Origin: Heterohyrax brucei
Lineage: Eukaryota; Chordata; Mammalia; Hyracoidea; Procaviidae
Assembly: GCA_028571685.1 (NCBI GenBank)
Contig: CM053144.1
Location: 94,270,171-94,334,170 of the forward strand
Direction: 5' to 3'
DNA length: 64,000 bases
The notes beneath the pieces were generated by a model. The model saw nothing but the letters and a program-made list of their open reading frames with translations. It made no database searches and was not told the DNA's origin. Each line of letters opens with the position of its first letter. Positions within the stretch are counted from its first letter, which is position 1. The position numbers and the translations under genes are program-made. Shown here in pieces: positions 1 through 10,514 of the stretch.

Positions 1-609
1 TTCACAAAGCCAGCTTTTGGTCTTTTCAATTTTTTCAATTGTTCTTCTATTCTCTAATTCATTTAGTTCTGCTCTGATCTTTATGATCTCTTTTCTTCTT
101 CTGGTGCCTGAGGGGTTCCTCTGTTGTTCTGTCTCTACTTGTTCAAGCAGTAGGGTCAGTTCTTTGATTTGGTTTCTTTCTTCCTTCCAGATGTGTGCAT
201 TTATGGAGATAAACTGACCTCTGAGCACTGCTTTGGCTGTATCCCATAGGTTCTGGTAGGAAGTGTTTTCATTCTCATTGGAATCCATGAATTTCTTTAT
301 TTCTTCCTTGATTTCTTCTATAACCCGTAGTTTTTTGAGCAAGGTGTTATTCAGTTTCCATGAGTTCCACTTTCTATCTATGTTTTTTCTGCTATTGATT
401 TTGACTTTTATGGCTTTATGATCTGAGAAGATGCTTTGCATTAGTTCAATGGTATGGATTTTGTTGAGAATTGCTTTATGTCCTAACACGTGGTCTACTC
501 TGGAGAATGTTCCATGTGCACTGGAGAAGAAGATGTAGTTGTCCTCTGATGGATAGAGAGTTCTGTGTATGTTGATGAGGTCTAGATGGTTAATTGTGAC
601 AATAAGGTC

Positions 610-779
610 TTTTGTATCTTTATTGAGCTTTTTTCTAGACAATCTGTCCAATATTGAGAGTGGAGTGTTGAAGTCTCCTACTATTATTGTAGAGTAAGTT
701 CTTCTGTGTCTTTACTGAGCTTTTTTCTGTCCAATATTGAGAGTGGAGTGTTGAAGTCTCCTACTATTATTGTAGAGTG
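610..779. repeat. Local tandem duplication, period about 83 bp, inside L1 ORF2
   Basis: The block GTCCAATATTGAGAGTGGAG through TGTAGAGT occurs at 646-695 and again at 729-778. The preceding TTGAGCTTTTTTCT is also repeated, with 9 nt (AGACAATCT) present only in the first copy. Identity outside that gap is near complete, so the duplication post-dates the L1 insertion or was already in its source copy. Confidence 0.85.
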
Positions 780-1011
780 ATCTGTCTCCTTTTTGAGTGT
801 AGTAGTGTTTCTGTGACGTGTTTAGGTGCTCTAATATTAGGTGTATAAATATTTAATATTGTTGAGTCCTGCTTGTGTATTGAACCTTTCAGCAATATAT
901 AGTGTCCATGCTTGTCCATGATAGTGGATTTTACCTTAAAATTGATTTTATCTGAGATTAGAATTGCCACACCTGCTCTTCTTTGTTCATTGTTAGGTTG
1001 ATATATATTCT

Positions 1012-2000
1012 TGCCGAGGCCTATCACCCACAAAAGCCTCTGTGAAAAAAGTCAGAAGCTTCTGTGATGACAGGCAGAGGCATTCCACCTGCGAAATATT
1101 TTCTGGCCATACAGTCCTTGGTAATATTTTGCAACCTAATCAAACCTTCCTCAAAAACACCTCTTTACTTCCCAGCACAAGGATCAAAGAAGAAGGATTT
1201 TACAACCCCCTCGGCTTAATGAATTCCAATGCAGCACACACCTGAGAGCATCGGGCCTGGCCTAACCCCACTGGCTTCCCCCAGCCGCACATCCCCCCTC
1301 AGAGGTGATAAGCAGATTGCAGGAACGCTCTGAGAAGCTCCCCAGGAACAACCCCCTCACACAGCCCTTAGAATATAGATATTCCACTTCCTATGGATAA
1401 GCTTCCAAGTTTATTGTGTTTGGTATGGCAACTAGACAAATGCTAAAGAAATACCCTTCTTAGAATAGTTTAAAGAAGCTTAGAGTGAGGGACGCTGGAC
1501 AGTCATTGTCCCCACAGGAAGAGATAAGAAAGATCAAGGAAGGAACAAATAGAGACTGTCAGAGTATAAATTTTTAAGATGAGCTTATTCTCTCTTCCTG
1601 CACCTTTGACCTCGAGGATATTTGTCTTGGGCCATTACCTAGAGGGCCCTAATGATTAACAGGAAAAAGGACTTCAAGGTATCGGTTCTTTACTAGCTAA
1701 CAGAGAAGACCCTATTAATTAACATGAAAAGAGACCACTGTCTGAGGCCATTATTTAGAAGACCCTAATGATTGACATGAAGAGAGACCACGAGGTACTC
1801 ACTCCCTGCTAGCCAACCACCTGTGTGGTCAAAGTACAGCTACCTCATTGACTATAAAAAATAATAAAGGAAGACAGACCTTTACGGGACTGACATTCTC
1901 CAAAACTCTTTCCTGTCTCAGTCTCGTCATTTTCTTCCTCCGCCGACACCACCTCCACCCTTCCGTGTTCCCGAAACCCCGCCGGGGCTGGCTCCTGGCA
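1012..2000 (+). mobile_element. Solo LTR of an endogenous retrovirus, probably class II (ERVK-like)
   Basis: A 989-bp block interrupts the L1. It begins TGCCGAGG and ends CTGGCA (TG...CA ends) and is flanked by a direct 6-bp duplication TATTCT at 1006-1011 and 2001-2006. The plus orientation is inferred from a TATAAAAA box at 1853 and an AATAAA signal at 1863, near the right side. The U3 region carries imperfect direct repeats with a period of about 116 bp from about 1630. No internal genes remain, so it is a solo LTR and looks whole. A 6-bp duplication suits betaretrovirus-like elements; the family assignment is inference. It is younger than the L1 it sits in. Confidence 0.82.
1630..1800 (+). 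repeat. Imperfect direct repeats in the U3 of the solo LTR
   Basis: The motif GGCCATTA..TAGA..ACCCTAATGATT occurs near 1630 and again near 1746, each followed by a purine-rich stretch and a TACT..CTAGC block. A partial third unit lies between them. Repeats of this kind in U3 are typical of LTR enhancers; the function here is inferred. Confidence 0.6.
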
Positions 2001-2603
2001 TATTCTTCCATCCTTTAATTTTCAGTTTGTTTCTATCTTTAGGTCTAAGGTGAGTTTCTTGTAGGCAACATATAGATGGGTCATGTCTTTTGATCCAAGA
2101 TGTCACTCAGTATCTCTACTGGAGCATTCAGTCCATTCACATTCAATGTAATTATTGATAGGTATGTGTTCACTGCTGCCATTGTGATATGTTGATTTTC
2201 GAGTTGATGTTTTCTCTGTTGTTCTTATTAATCTGTTCTGCGACCTTCTTTGCAAGTTGATTTTCCACCTTTTTCAGGGTTGGTTTTGTGGTTGTTGAGA
2301 TTCCTGTATTACATTTTTTGGTATGGTACATTGCTTCTGTATTATACTTTACAGCTGCCCCTATGATCTCACTTAATAAACCATATATAACCCCAATTTT
2401 GATTGCTATCAGTCTTGTCAACTTCCTCTTAATCTGGAAGGACTATAACGACTGTAGTATACCCCTCTTTTTAATATGATAATATCATCATTTACATGAT
2501 ATGATCACTGGATTGTTTCTTTCACTATTATATCTTTGACTGTGTTTGGAACCTTCCCTAACCGAGTAGGATTCTGGATAATGTGTCCTTCTAAAATACA
2601 AAG

Positions 2604-3528
2604 TCAGTGGTTTTGTTCTTCTGAGCCAAGAGATTCTTTCAGTATTTCTTGTAGCTTTCCTTTGGTTTTTACAACATCTCTGAGTTTCTGTTTATCTGTG
2701 AATGTCTTAATTGCATTTTCATATTTAAAAGATAGTTTTGCAGGATATGTAATTCTTGGTTGGAAGTTCTTCTCCTTCAAGGCTTTGAATCTGTCATGCC
2801 ACTGCCTCCATGCCAGCATCGTTTCTGCTGAGAAATCCAATGAAAGCCTACAGATTTTTCCTCTGAGTGTTAGCTTTGCTTAGAGTCTTCCTGCCCTTAA
2901 GAGTTTCTGCTTATGTTTCATTTGTTCAGCTTGATTATAATATGCCTTAGAGTCTTTCTATTGAGATCTATATTGAGTGGTGTTCGATACATATCTTGGA
3001 TATCTACATTCTCTTCTTTCATAATTTCTGGGAGAAGTTTTCTGTCAGCAGCTCAGCCACAATACTCTCTGTGGTCTCAGGTATCTCGCCCTGTTCAGGA
3101 ACTCTAATTCATCGTAGATTGTTCTTCTTGATAGAGTCCCACATGCTTCTTAATGCTTCTTAATTTTTGTTTCTTTTTTCTGATTTCTCCTCATAGATGC
3201 TAGAGTCAGTGGGTCTGTCTTCCGAATCAGAAATTCTCTATTCCATGTGTTCCATTCTGTTTCCTTGGCTGTGAATTGAGGTTTCTGTGTCTTTGATTTT
3301 GTTCTTGACCTGTTGGATTTCAGAGTACTGATGTTTCATCAGGTCGAACAGCTTGCCTAATTTTTCTTTTTGCTCTGCTGCATTTTGTTTAAGGTCTAGG
3401 AGGGCTCTGTATATAATCTTTTTGTATTCACCTTCCAATAGTTTCAGAAAAGATTCTTCATCTGGGAAGTTCTGAGCTGGTTTCTTTTGGGGGCCTTCTG
3501 ATACCATTGGTGACTTCCGGGTTACCAT
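2604..3528 (-). pseudogene. L1 ORF1 remnant (RNA-binding chaperone)
   Basis: ORF1p is the L1 RNA-binding trimer that packages L1 RNA. The first 96 codons (3528-3238) start MVTRKSPMVSEGPQKKPAQN and run into a heptad-like coiled coil (AEQKEKLGKLFDLMKHQYSE). After an in-frame TAG at 3238-3240 the same frame continues with RISDSEDRPTDSSIYEEKS, a segment paralleled by DRATDTSIYEEKS in the L1 at 52.6-53.0 kb. The C-terminal domain is readable at 2840-2604 and contains LKEKNFQPRITYPAKLSFKY and FTDKQKLRDVVKTKGKLQEI, diagnostic of mammalian ORF1p. At least one stop and some frame changes separate the two ends. Confidence 0.9.
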
Positions 3529-3719
3529 CCTGTCCGAGTGGGGTCAGTGAAAAAGAGGTTTTGTGTTAAGTGATATAAAATCCAAATTAACAGCCCTATG
3601 CCGCATCCCAGGGCTCAGTAGGTGTCCAGAAGACTCCGTTTAACTATCATATCAGGTCTTGGTTTCCAGAGGAATTTAGGGAGACATGTGTTTAGTCCGC
3701 CATCTTGACTACGCTCCCC

Positions 3720-5139
3720 CATTTTTTTAAGTGAATCAAATATGCAGCAGAATATTTGTAATGTGAAAACCAATCAAATTTATAGAAACTCAACTTTTGC
3801 TTTGCATCACGTGATTTCTGTAGTTACAATGACAGACAGTGCAATTATGGGAAAAGTGCCATAGTGACTACCTTTGAACCAATTTGACAAAATGTTAATG
3901 AAACTGCATAAATAACCTATAGCATTATTAATATAGAAAATTAAACTGTGGATTTTTAAGTTTAAACACCAAAATATTTCATATATACACACGTAGTAGA
4001 AGCTGTTAATTATATGATAGTGCAATGTCAGGTTTAGCTTCTGATGTTAACCGTGTTTTTGCAAGTGTGGAAATTACCCTCAGGAAAGACGGAAAGAGCT
4101 CATTTACTGGACATAAGAGAATAGCTATGTATTTGATAATACTTATTTTGAGATACACTGTCAGTTTTTTGCATATGATATTTAATGTATATGATATTTA
4201 TAAATTCTATATTTTTCTAATCCTTAACATTTCTTATACTTTCTGTCTTTGCTACTTTCATTTTCTGCTGTTATTTCAAAATCTGATAGCATGAACAATG
4301 ATATAAGGGAAGGCAAGATAAAGAATTATGTAATTCAGAGACCAAATTCTGAGAAGAAATATAGTCCTCAACATATATATATAGAACCCATGCTTGTTAC
4401 TAATTGAGGGAGTCACTACAATGTAACATATATTTGCAACTGTTACATATTTTTATCTTTCATTGTTATTTTCTACTTAAAAAATTAATGATTGTTAAAA
4501 AAATTTCAGACATCTCCCTGACTAGAAAACACTACTGAAGTCACCTCTTCGGACAAAAATGGACTGGACCTGGGGACACAGTGTGACCATATGGCATGTG
4601 TACTTTATGGTTCTGTGCATTTATAGAGGACTATCCTATTGATCTCTTTCTAGATGGGAGAGAAGTGAGTACAAAGGAGGGAACAGACACTTGTTCAGAG
4701 GATATCACAAATATAGACCGAAAAGGAAGAGTGTGCTGTCACCAGGCAAGGAGGGCAGAAGAGCTGCAGATAGATGAGCATGCAAAGTTGATTTGGATTG
4801 TATAAAAGAAAACCCCAGTGCTGTAGAGTTAGGTCTGACACATTTAGGTTGTACACTTCCACTTAATCATAACAAAAGAAAGAAAAAAAATTCAAACATC
4901 TCAGAAGTGTAAGATCCTCCTATAGTCTTACCCCATGGAAAAGAATTCCCCTTAGCAGATTAGCTCCCCAATGTTTCCTCTATGTGTATGTTAACATATA
5001 CAGTACATTCCCACATGCTGAGACATAGTGAGAAAAACATAATTATTCTGGGTACCTGAACAAAGCTGAGTTGTTGTTTAAATTCACTACATATTAAAAA
5101 AACAAGTAGTTGTATGTAATCTTGAAAAAAAGTAATATT
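3720..5139. other. Unassigned intergenic DNA
   Basis: AT-rich sequence between the L1 5' end and the next repeat. It shows no readable gene, no recognised repeat and no structured element. A 69-codon open frame at 4596-4805 has no protein features I recognise. Confidence 0.5.
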
Positions 5140-5328
5140 ATTAGTGGTATTGTTAAGTGCCATTGAGTCAGTTCCAATTCACAGCAACCCTGGGCACAAC
5201 AGGACATAACACTGCCCAGTCCCATGACATGCCCACAGTCATTTTTATGCTTAAGCATATTGTTACAGCCACTGTATCTGTCCATCTTGTTGAGAGTCTT
5301 CCTCTTTTACTGACCCTCTGCTTCATCA
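5140..5328 (-). mobile_element. RTE (BovB-like) LINE 3' end fragment
   Basis: Minus-strand copy of the RTE 3' terminus. The order GTTAAGTGCCATTGAGTCAG, AACACTGCCCAGTCC, GCCACTGTATCTGTCCATC, GAGTCTTCCTCTTTTACTGA matches the right-to-left 3' end of the fuller RTE copies at 6638 and 58541. It is heavily 5' truncated, as RTE copies usually are. Confidence 0.85.
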
Positions 5329-5344
5329 GTTAATGTTAATAGTG

Positions 5345-5790
5345 GTTAATATTTATTGAACATTCCCTGTTTTATTGGGTTCCAGTTAGTATGCTAAGTT
5401 CAGTCCTTACAGCCAGTAGATGAAAAAGGTACTGATATTTATTCCCCTTTTATTTGGGAATGCTGGTGACTTGGCTTGGCTGGTGACCTGGTAGTTGGGT
5501 GCTGTGTCTGCTGATGCGAAGGTTGGCAGTTTGAATTAGCCAAGAACTCCTTGGAAACTCTATGGAGCGGTTCTACTCTGTCTTTATAGGATCACTGTGA
5601 GTCAGAATCGACTTGACGGCAGTAGATTTGGCTTTCAGGTTTTTTTACTTTAGGAAAACATAATTTGCACATTGCCCTTTCACATCAGAAGCAAAGAATA
5701 ACATAGACTATGTAGCTAAAGAACAGTGGAGCTGAGTCTGCCGGCTGCTCCACCAGTCACAGACTCAGGAACCAGAATGTGTGACTTTGG
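5345..5790 (-). mobile_element. MIR SINE, interrupted by an AfroSINE
   Basis: The left part (5345-5456) reads AATATTTATTGAACATTCCC...GTATGCTAAG...GTACTGATATTTATTCCCC, the reversed MIR 3' half. After the SINE at 5457-5645 it resumes with AGGAAAACATAATTTGCACA...GGAGCTGAGTCTGCC. MIR is an ancient mammalian tRNA-derived SINE. It is diverged but follows the family layout. Confidence 0.7.
5457..5645 (+). mobile_element. AfroSINE nested in MIR
   Basis: tRNA-derived head, then GTTGGCAGTTTGAATTAGCC, AACTCTATGGAGCGGTTCTA, and the tail GAGTCAGAATCGACTTGACG followed by a TTTGGCTTT-type end. The family is restricted to Afrotheria. It splits the MIR, so it inserted later. Confidence 0.9.
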
Positions 5791-5879
5791 GCTCCTGTCT
5801 TCTTTTGCAATCGGCGTGTTGCATAAGTCTTCTATGGCCCATTTCCCAAAGAATAGATGCTAAGATCCCTTGCATGAGC

Positions 5880-6335
5880 ATCAAGTCTCTTTATGATCTT
5901 TCCATCTAGTTTTGCTCAGCTACAGTTAAGATGCTTCTCTGCTCCAGCTAAATCAGGCTGCCCAGTATTTCTTTGTAATTTAAGACATTCTTTGGCTTCC
6001 AAGCCTTTCTTTATTTATACCATCCTTTTATCTGTGCCTGTCTGCTTCCTGTCTCACTTACAGCAAGCCTATTGATGCTTATAGACAGCCCAGTTACCAA
6101 ATTGTTTGCTAAGTATTCTCTGGTGACCTCAGTGAAAATAAACTCTCCTTCCAGACTCCTACAATACTTGTTTTCACTCTCCTGTCATATCATGTATTAT
6201 CTTATTATAAGATAATTTATATATGCCTTATCTGTGCTCTAGAATAAATTATTTTTCATCTCAAGAATCACCTACTGGCCCATCACAACAACTTTACACA
6301 ATACATGTTTGATAAAAACTTGTTGGATTCAATTG
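5880..6335 (+). mobile_element. L2 LINE 3' end (diverged)
   Basis: A CT-rich segment with the general layout of L2 3' ends: TTCTTTGGCTTCCAAGCCTT, a run of C/T-rich codons, and a terminal AAAAACTTGTTGGATTCAAT resembling the L2 end. There is no open frame of note. The call is by pattern only. Confidence 0.5.
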
Positions 6336-6637
6336 CCTGCCCATAGGTTGAAGAACACATTGGAATCTGTGAGTCTGAAGTAGAAAGGAATAATGTGGTA
6401 TAATATCACTTATTCTGTGACAAACAGGCAAACTTGGATAGAAGAGAGGGTGAAGGTAGGGTATGTATGCCAAAATTATTATTCTGAATTTTCATGACTG
6501 TGAAGTAGACTGCATTGACCTAAGAGAAGATCTGACAGATTGTGTATAGACCTCAGTAGCATGGTTACAAAAAGGAGAAGAAAAAAAAAAAAAAAGATAG
6601 CCATAGGAATTAACCATAAAATGCTGACTACTGTTCA
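6336..6637. other. Unassigned intergenic DNA with a poly(A) run
   Basis: No recognised gene or repeat. A run of about 17 A lies near 6579-6595, possibly the tail of an unrecognised retroposon. Confidence 0.4.
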
Positions 6638-6985
6638 TGTTAGTGGCCTGGAAGTCAGTACTGGCTCCTGAGAACACTATGTATGACAGAATGAACTGCT
6701 GCCAGGTCCTGGACCATCCGCAGTGCGATTGCTCTCCTTGGGCACACTGTTACCACCACTGTGTCAATCCGTCTCCCTGAGGATCTTCCTTTTTGGTGAA
6801 CTTCTACTTACCAAACATTATGCCCTCCAGGGATTTAATCTCTTTTTTTTTTTTTCAATGTGTCCAAAGTAAGTGGAATGTTGCCTCGCTATGCTTGCGT
6901 TCTGGTTATATTTCTTGTAAGACAGATTGGTTCAATCTTTTAGAAGTCTTCGCCAGTACCACAGCTTGAAGGCATCAGTTCTTCT

Positions 6986-9475
6986 TCAGTCTTCCTTATT
7001 CATCATCCAGCTTTTGCACGCATTTGAGGCAACTGAAAACACTATGGCTTGGGTCAAGTGCAACTTAGTTTTTAAGATGACTTCTGTACTTTTTAACACG
7101 TTAATGAAGTCTTTTGTACCAGATTTGCCCAATGTAATGAGTCTTTTGGTTTCTTGACTGTGGCTTCTGTGAGTATTGATTGTGAATACAAATAAAATGA
7201 AATCACTGATAACTTCAACCTTTTTTCCATTTATCAAGATGTTGCTTACTGGTCCATTTGTGAAGATTTTTGTTTGCTTTATGTTGCAATGTAATCCACA
7301 CTGAAAACTGTGGTCTTTGATCTTTATCAGGAAGTGCTTCAAGTCTTTTTCACTTTCAGCAAGCTAAGTTATGTCATTTGGATATCACGAGTTGTTAAGT
7401 AGTCTTCATCTAATTTTGATGCTCCACTCTTCTTCATGCAGTCTAGCCTGTCAGGTTAGTTGCTCACGTAAGGATTTAATAAATATGGTAAACGTATACA
7501 ACTCTGACACACACTTTTCTTGACTTTCAACCATACAGTATCTCCTTGGGCTGTTTGAATGATTGCTTCTTGATCCATGTACAGGTTCCTTGGGAGCAAA
7601 ACTGAATGTTCTTTGTAATGTTCTCCATAATTTGCTATGATCCACACAGTTGAATGCCTTTGCATGGTCAATGAAACACACGTAGCCATCTTTTTGATAT
7701 TTTCTGTTTTCAGCCAGGATCTATGTGATATTAGCAATGATATCCTTGGTTCCATGTCCTCTTCTGAATCTGGCTTGAATTTCTGGTAGTTCTCTGTAGA
7801 TGTACTCCCGCAGCCACTTTTGAATGATATTCAGCAACATCGTACTTGGGTGTGATAGTAATTATATTGTTTGACAATGTTCACATTCAGTTAGACTGTG
7901 TTTCTTAGAAACAGGCATAAATGTGGATATCCTCCAGAAGATGGCCAGGTGGCTGTCTTCCAAGTTTCTTAGCATAGATGAGTGAGCACTTGCAGCCCTG
8001 TATCCACTTGTTTAGACATCTAAGTAGGTATTCCATCGTTTCTTGAAACCTTGTTTTTCACCAGTGCCTTCAGTACAGTTTGGATTTCTTCCTTCAGTAT
8101 CGTCAGTTCCTGATGACATGCTACCTCTTGAAATGGTTGAATGTTGACAAATTCTTTTTGGTATAGTGACTGTGTATTTCTTCCATCTTCTTTTGGTACT
8201 TTCTGCATGGTTTAATATTTTCCCCAAAGAATCATTCAGTATTGAAGTTAAGGCTTGAGCTTTTTCATCAGTTCCTTTAGCTTGAGAAATGCTGAGCATG
8301 TTCTTTCCTTTTGGTTTTCTATCTCTAAGTCTTTGCACATGTCATAGTATTTTTCTTTGTCTTTTCAACCTGCCCTTTGGAATCTTCTGTTTTAGCTCTT
8401 TTTATCGTTTTTTCCTTTTGCTTTACCTGTTTGACATTGAAGAACAAGTTTCAGAGTCTCTTCTGACAACCTTTTTGGTCATTTCTTTGTTTCTGGTCTT
8501 TTAATGATCTCTTACTGTCTTCACGGATTACACCCTTGATGTCATCCCACAACTTATCTAGTGTTTGATCATTAGTATTCAGCATGTCAAATCTGCTTTT
8601 GAAATGGTGTCTAAATTTAAGTGGGCTATATAGAGTTGCTCTGAGTTGAAACTGGCTCAGAGGCAATGAGCTTGGTTTCTTTGGTTTAATACTTTGTTAT
8701 GTTTTGGCTATCATGGACTTGCTCTAATTTTCTTCAGTTTTAACTTGAACTTGTATATGAACAAGTGATGGTCTCTTCTGAAGTTAGCTCCTGGCTTTGT
8801 TCTGACTGATGACACTGAGCTTTTTCATCACCTGTTTTCACAGAAGTAGTTGATTTGATTCCTGTGTATTAACATCTGGTAAGGGCCATGTGTATAGTAG
8901 GTATTTATGTTGGTAAAAAAGAAAAAAAAAGATGTTTGCAATGAAGAAGATTTTGGTCTTGCAAAATTATACCATATTATCTCTGTCATATTTTCTATCA
9001 TTAAGGCTGTATTTTCCAACTACCAGTCCTTTTTGTCTGTTTCTAAGTTTTACACTCAATCACCTGTAATTATCAATGCATCTTGATTACATATTTGATC
9101 CACTTCAGACTACACAAGTGGGTAAAACTCTTCGATTTCTTCATCTTTGGTCCTACTGGTTGTTGTGTAAGTTTAAATAACAGTTGTATTAAATCTTCAT
9201 ATTGTAGGTATGTGGGAGTGATCCTACCACTGACAGCATTTTCTTCAGAATAGATCTTGATATGTTCTTTTTGATGATGTACAACGCCATTCCTCTTCAG
9301 TTAGTAATTCCTGGCATTGCAGATCATATGAGCGTCCACATCAAAATGGCCTATACCTGTCCACTTCAGCTCCCTAAGGTCTAGGATATTGATGTCTATG
9401 CATTCTATTTCATTTTTGATGCCTTCCAGCTTTTCCAGATTCATACTTTGTACATTCCACATCCCAAATGCTAAT
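6986..9475 (-). pseudogene. RTE ORF remnant (endonuclease-reverse transcriptase)
   Basis: The single large RTE polyprotein nicks DNA and copies RTE RNA by target-primed reverse transcription. Readable pieces on the minus strand are: endonuclease end THGPYQMLIHRNQINYFCEN (near 8830-8890); linker FRHHFKSRFDMLNTNDQTLDKLWDDIKG (8451-8666); pre-RT segment with KRRWKKYTVTIPKRI (8012-8338); RT core CFIDHAKAFNCVDHSKLW (7624-7681); RT distal part KHFLIKIKDHSFQCGLHCNI (near 7285-7342); and LTQAIVFSVASNACKSWMMN at the C-terminal side. The pieces lie in different frames separated by stops and indels, and the catalytic YADD box is not preserved in a readable frame. A non-functional copy. Confidence 0.88.
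8625..8690 (+). mobile_element. AfroSINE 3' tail fragment inside RTE
   Basis: The stretch TATAGAGTTGCTCTGAGTTG, then GGCTCAGAGGCAATGAGCTT and GGTTTCTTTGGTTT, is the terminal part of an AfroSINE. It interrupts RTE sequence that resumes at about 8695 with TATGTTTTGGCTATCATGGA. Only the tail is present. Confidence 0.65.
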
Positions 9476-9492
9476 GTGTGTGTGATTGTTTC

Positions 9493-9568
9493 TTCTCATT
9501 TTTGAGTTGTGCTGGGAAAAATGAAGTTTCATCTCATTTTGAGTTGTAACAGGAAAAATGAAGTTCCC
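9493..9568. repeat. Short tandem duplication, period about 38 bp, in RTE
   Basis: CTCATTTTTGAGTTGT followed by GGGAAAAATGAAGTTTC recurs immediately as CTCATTTTGAGTTGT and AGGAAAAATGAAGTTCC, with a few differences between the copies. Confidence 0.7.
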
Positions 9569-9930
9569 AAAAGACAGACTCCATCCATGTCATTAAGGTC
9601 AACTGTTTGAGATGGCAGCTCATCCTCAGTTGTATTTTGAGTGTCTTCTAATCTGAGGGGCTCATCTTCTGGCAGTATACTAGACAGTATTTCACTGCTG
9701 TGTGTAAGGTTTTCTCTGGCTGATTCTTTTTAGAAGTACACCAATATATCCTTCTTCCTAGTCTGTCTTAGCCTGGAAGCTCAGCTGAAACCCATCTGCC
9801 ATGAGTGACCCTGATGGTATTTAAATACTGGTGGCGTAGTTTCAGCTTCGTAGTAACACACAAGCCCCCGCAGTGTGACAAACTGACATGTGGGGAAACC
9901 AACCCCGGCCTAAGATAGATAAGAGTTAAA

Positions 9931-10428
9931 CCGCAGTAGTGAATGGTACACTGATCAAGTGTGTAGCTGTGTTTTCTTTTGCTGCTGCAGTGGTGTGTAT
10001 GAGGAAATTTTTATCCATATTTAGATACTGGGAGAGTTTCTATATAAAGACATGACTTTTGAATACTGTTAAAAAAAAAAAAGATAATCTGGCAGCACAG
10101 GGGTTGAATGTCCTGTGGCAGCCCTCTCATTCCTGGGACTGAGTGTCTCCTTCCCCTTTACTCTGCACCCATGTGCACTGAGTTATCCTTTCCAAGCTGA
10201 TCTGTTCTGCCAGCCTGCTGTATTCACTTTTCAGCCTTTTTAAACATATGTAATTCAGTGACATTAATTACTTTCAGAATGTTCAACTGTCACCAGTATT
10301 TTCAATTTTCCATCACCCTTGGCAGAAACTCAGTGTCCCCTTAAGCCATTCACTTTTATCCATTTACATTATCTACCTGATTGCTGAAAGCATATGAAAT
10401 TTTATCCCATACTTAACCGAAACCTCCA
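9931..10428. other. Unassigned intergenic DNA
   Basis: Follows the RTE 5' end. It contains a run of about 12 A near 10071 but no readable gene or recognised repeat. Confidence 0.4.
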
Positions 10429-10429
10429 A

Positions 10430-10514
10430 AACTCAAAAAAAAACCCAAACCCACTGCCACTGAGTTGGGCCCAACTCCTAGTGACCCACAGGATCGTTTC
10501 AACCTATCCCCTAG
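10430..10514 (-). mobile_element. AfroSINE 3' fragment
   Basis: Reversed AfroSINE end: AAAAACCCAAACCCACTGCC, ACTGAGTTGGGCCCAACTCC, then AGTGACCCACAGGATCG. It is cut off at the LTR target site CCTAG. Confidence 0.75.

Larger units (their letters stand above)
1..2180 (-). pseudogene. L1 ORF2 endonuclease region remnant
   Basis: Outside the LTR insertion, the minus strand encodes the N-terminal apurinic-like endonuclease of L1 ORF2p, which nicks target DNA to prime reverse transcription. A readable stretch at 767-1011 has NIYQPNNEQRRAGVAILISDK and then GHYILLKGSI and NIYTPNIRAPK, which match endonuclease core strands seen again in the L1 copy at 53836-54597. The start lies near 2180 (a frame beginning around MAAVNTYLSIITLN). 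The frame is broken by stops and by the LTR insertion, and the reverse transcriptase lies beyond the left edge. It is dead as a gene, with high confidence that it is L1 ORF2. Confidence 0.88.
1..3719 (-). mobile_element. L1 LINE, 5' half (ORF2 endonuclease, ORF1, 5'UTR), split by a solo LTR
   Basis: Minus-strand L1 running off the left edge. Reading leftward from 3719, it has a short 5'UTR starting at a GGGGGAGCGTAGTCAAGATG-type head, ORF1 (about 3528-2600), an inter-ORF spacer, and ORF2 from about 2180 into the endonuclease and the linker before the reverse transcriptase. The same sequence appears in opposite arrangement in the L1 at 52-58 kb, which confirms the order of parts. The L1 is continuous across positions 1011 and 2007 once the LTR at 1012-2000 is set aside. 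The L1 identity is firm; the subfamily is not named. Confidence 0.93.
6638..9930 (-). mobile_element. RTE (BovB-like) LINE, nearly full length, decayed
   Basis: About 3.3 kb on the minus strand, close to the full length of RTE elements. The 3' end at the left shows GTTAGTGGCCTGGAAGTCAG; the 5' end at the right includes CAGCTGAAACCCATCTGCC and CACAAGCCCCCGCAGTGTGA, reversed forms of the RTE 5' region. In between, in the right order for the minus strand, are the C-terminal region, reverse transcriptase, linker and endonuclease. RTE LINEs in afrotherians are BovB relatives, a lineage known for horizontal spread among vertebrates. An AfroSINE tail fragment lies inside at 8625-8690. Confidence 0.9.

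Noticed and set aside
4596-4805. Possible small exon (69 codons, followed by GTGAGT-like sequence nearby)
   Set aside because: No recognisable protein similarity, acceptor/donor pair or repeat-free context of note; likely chance.
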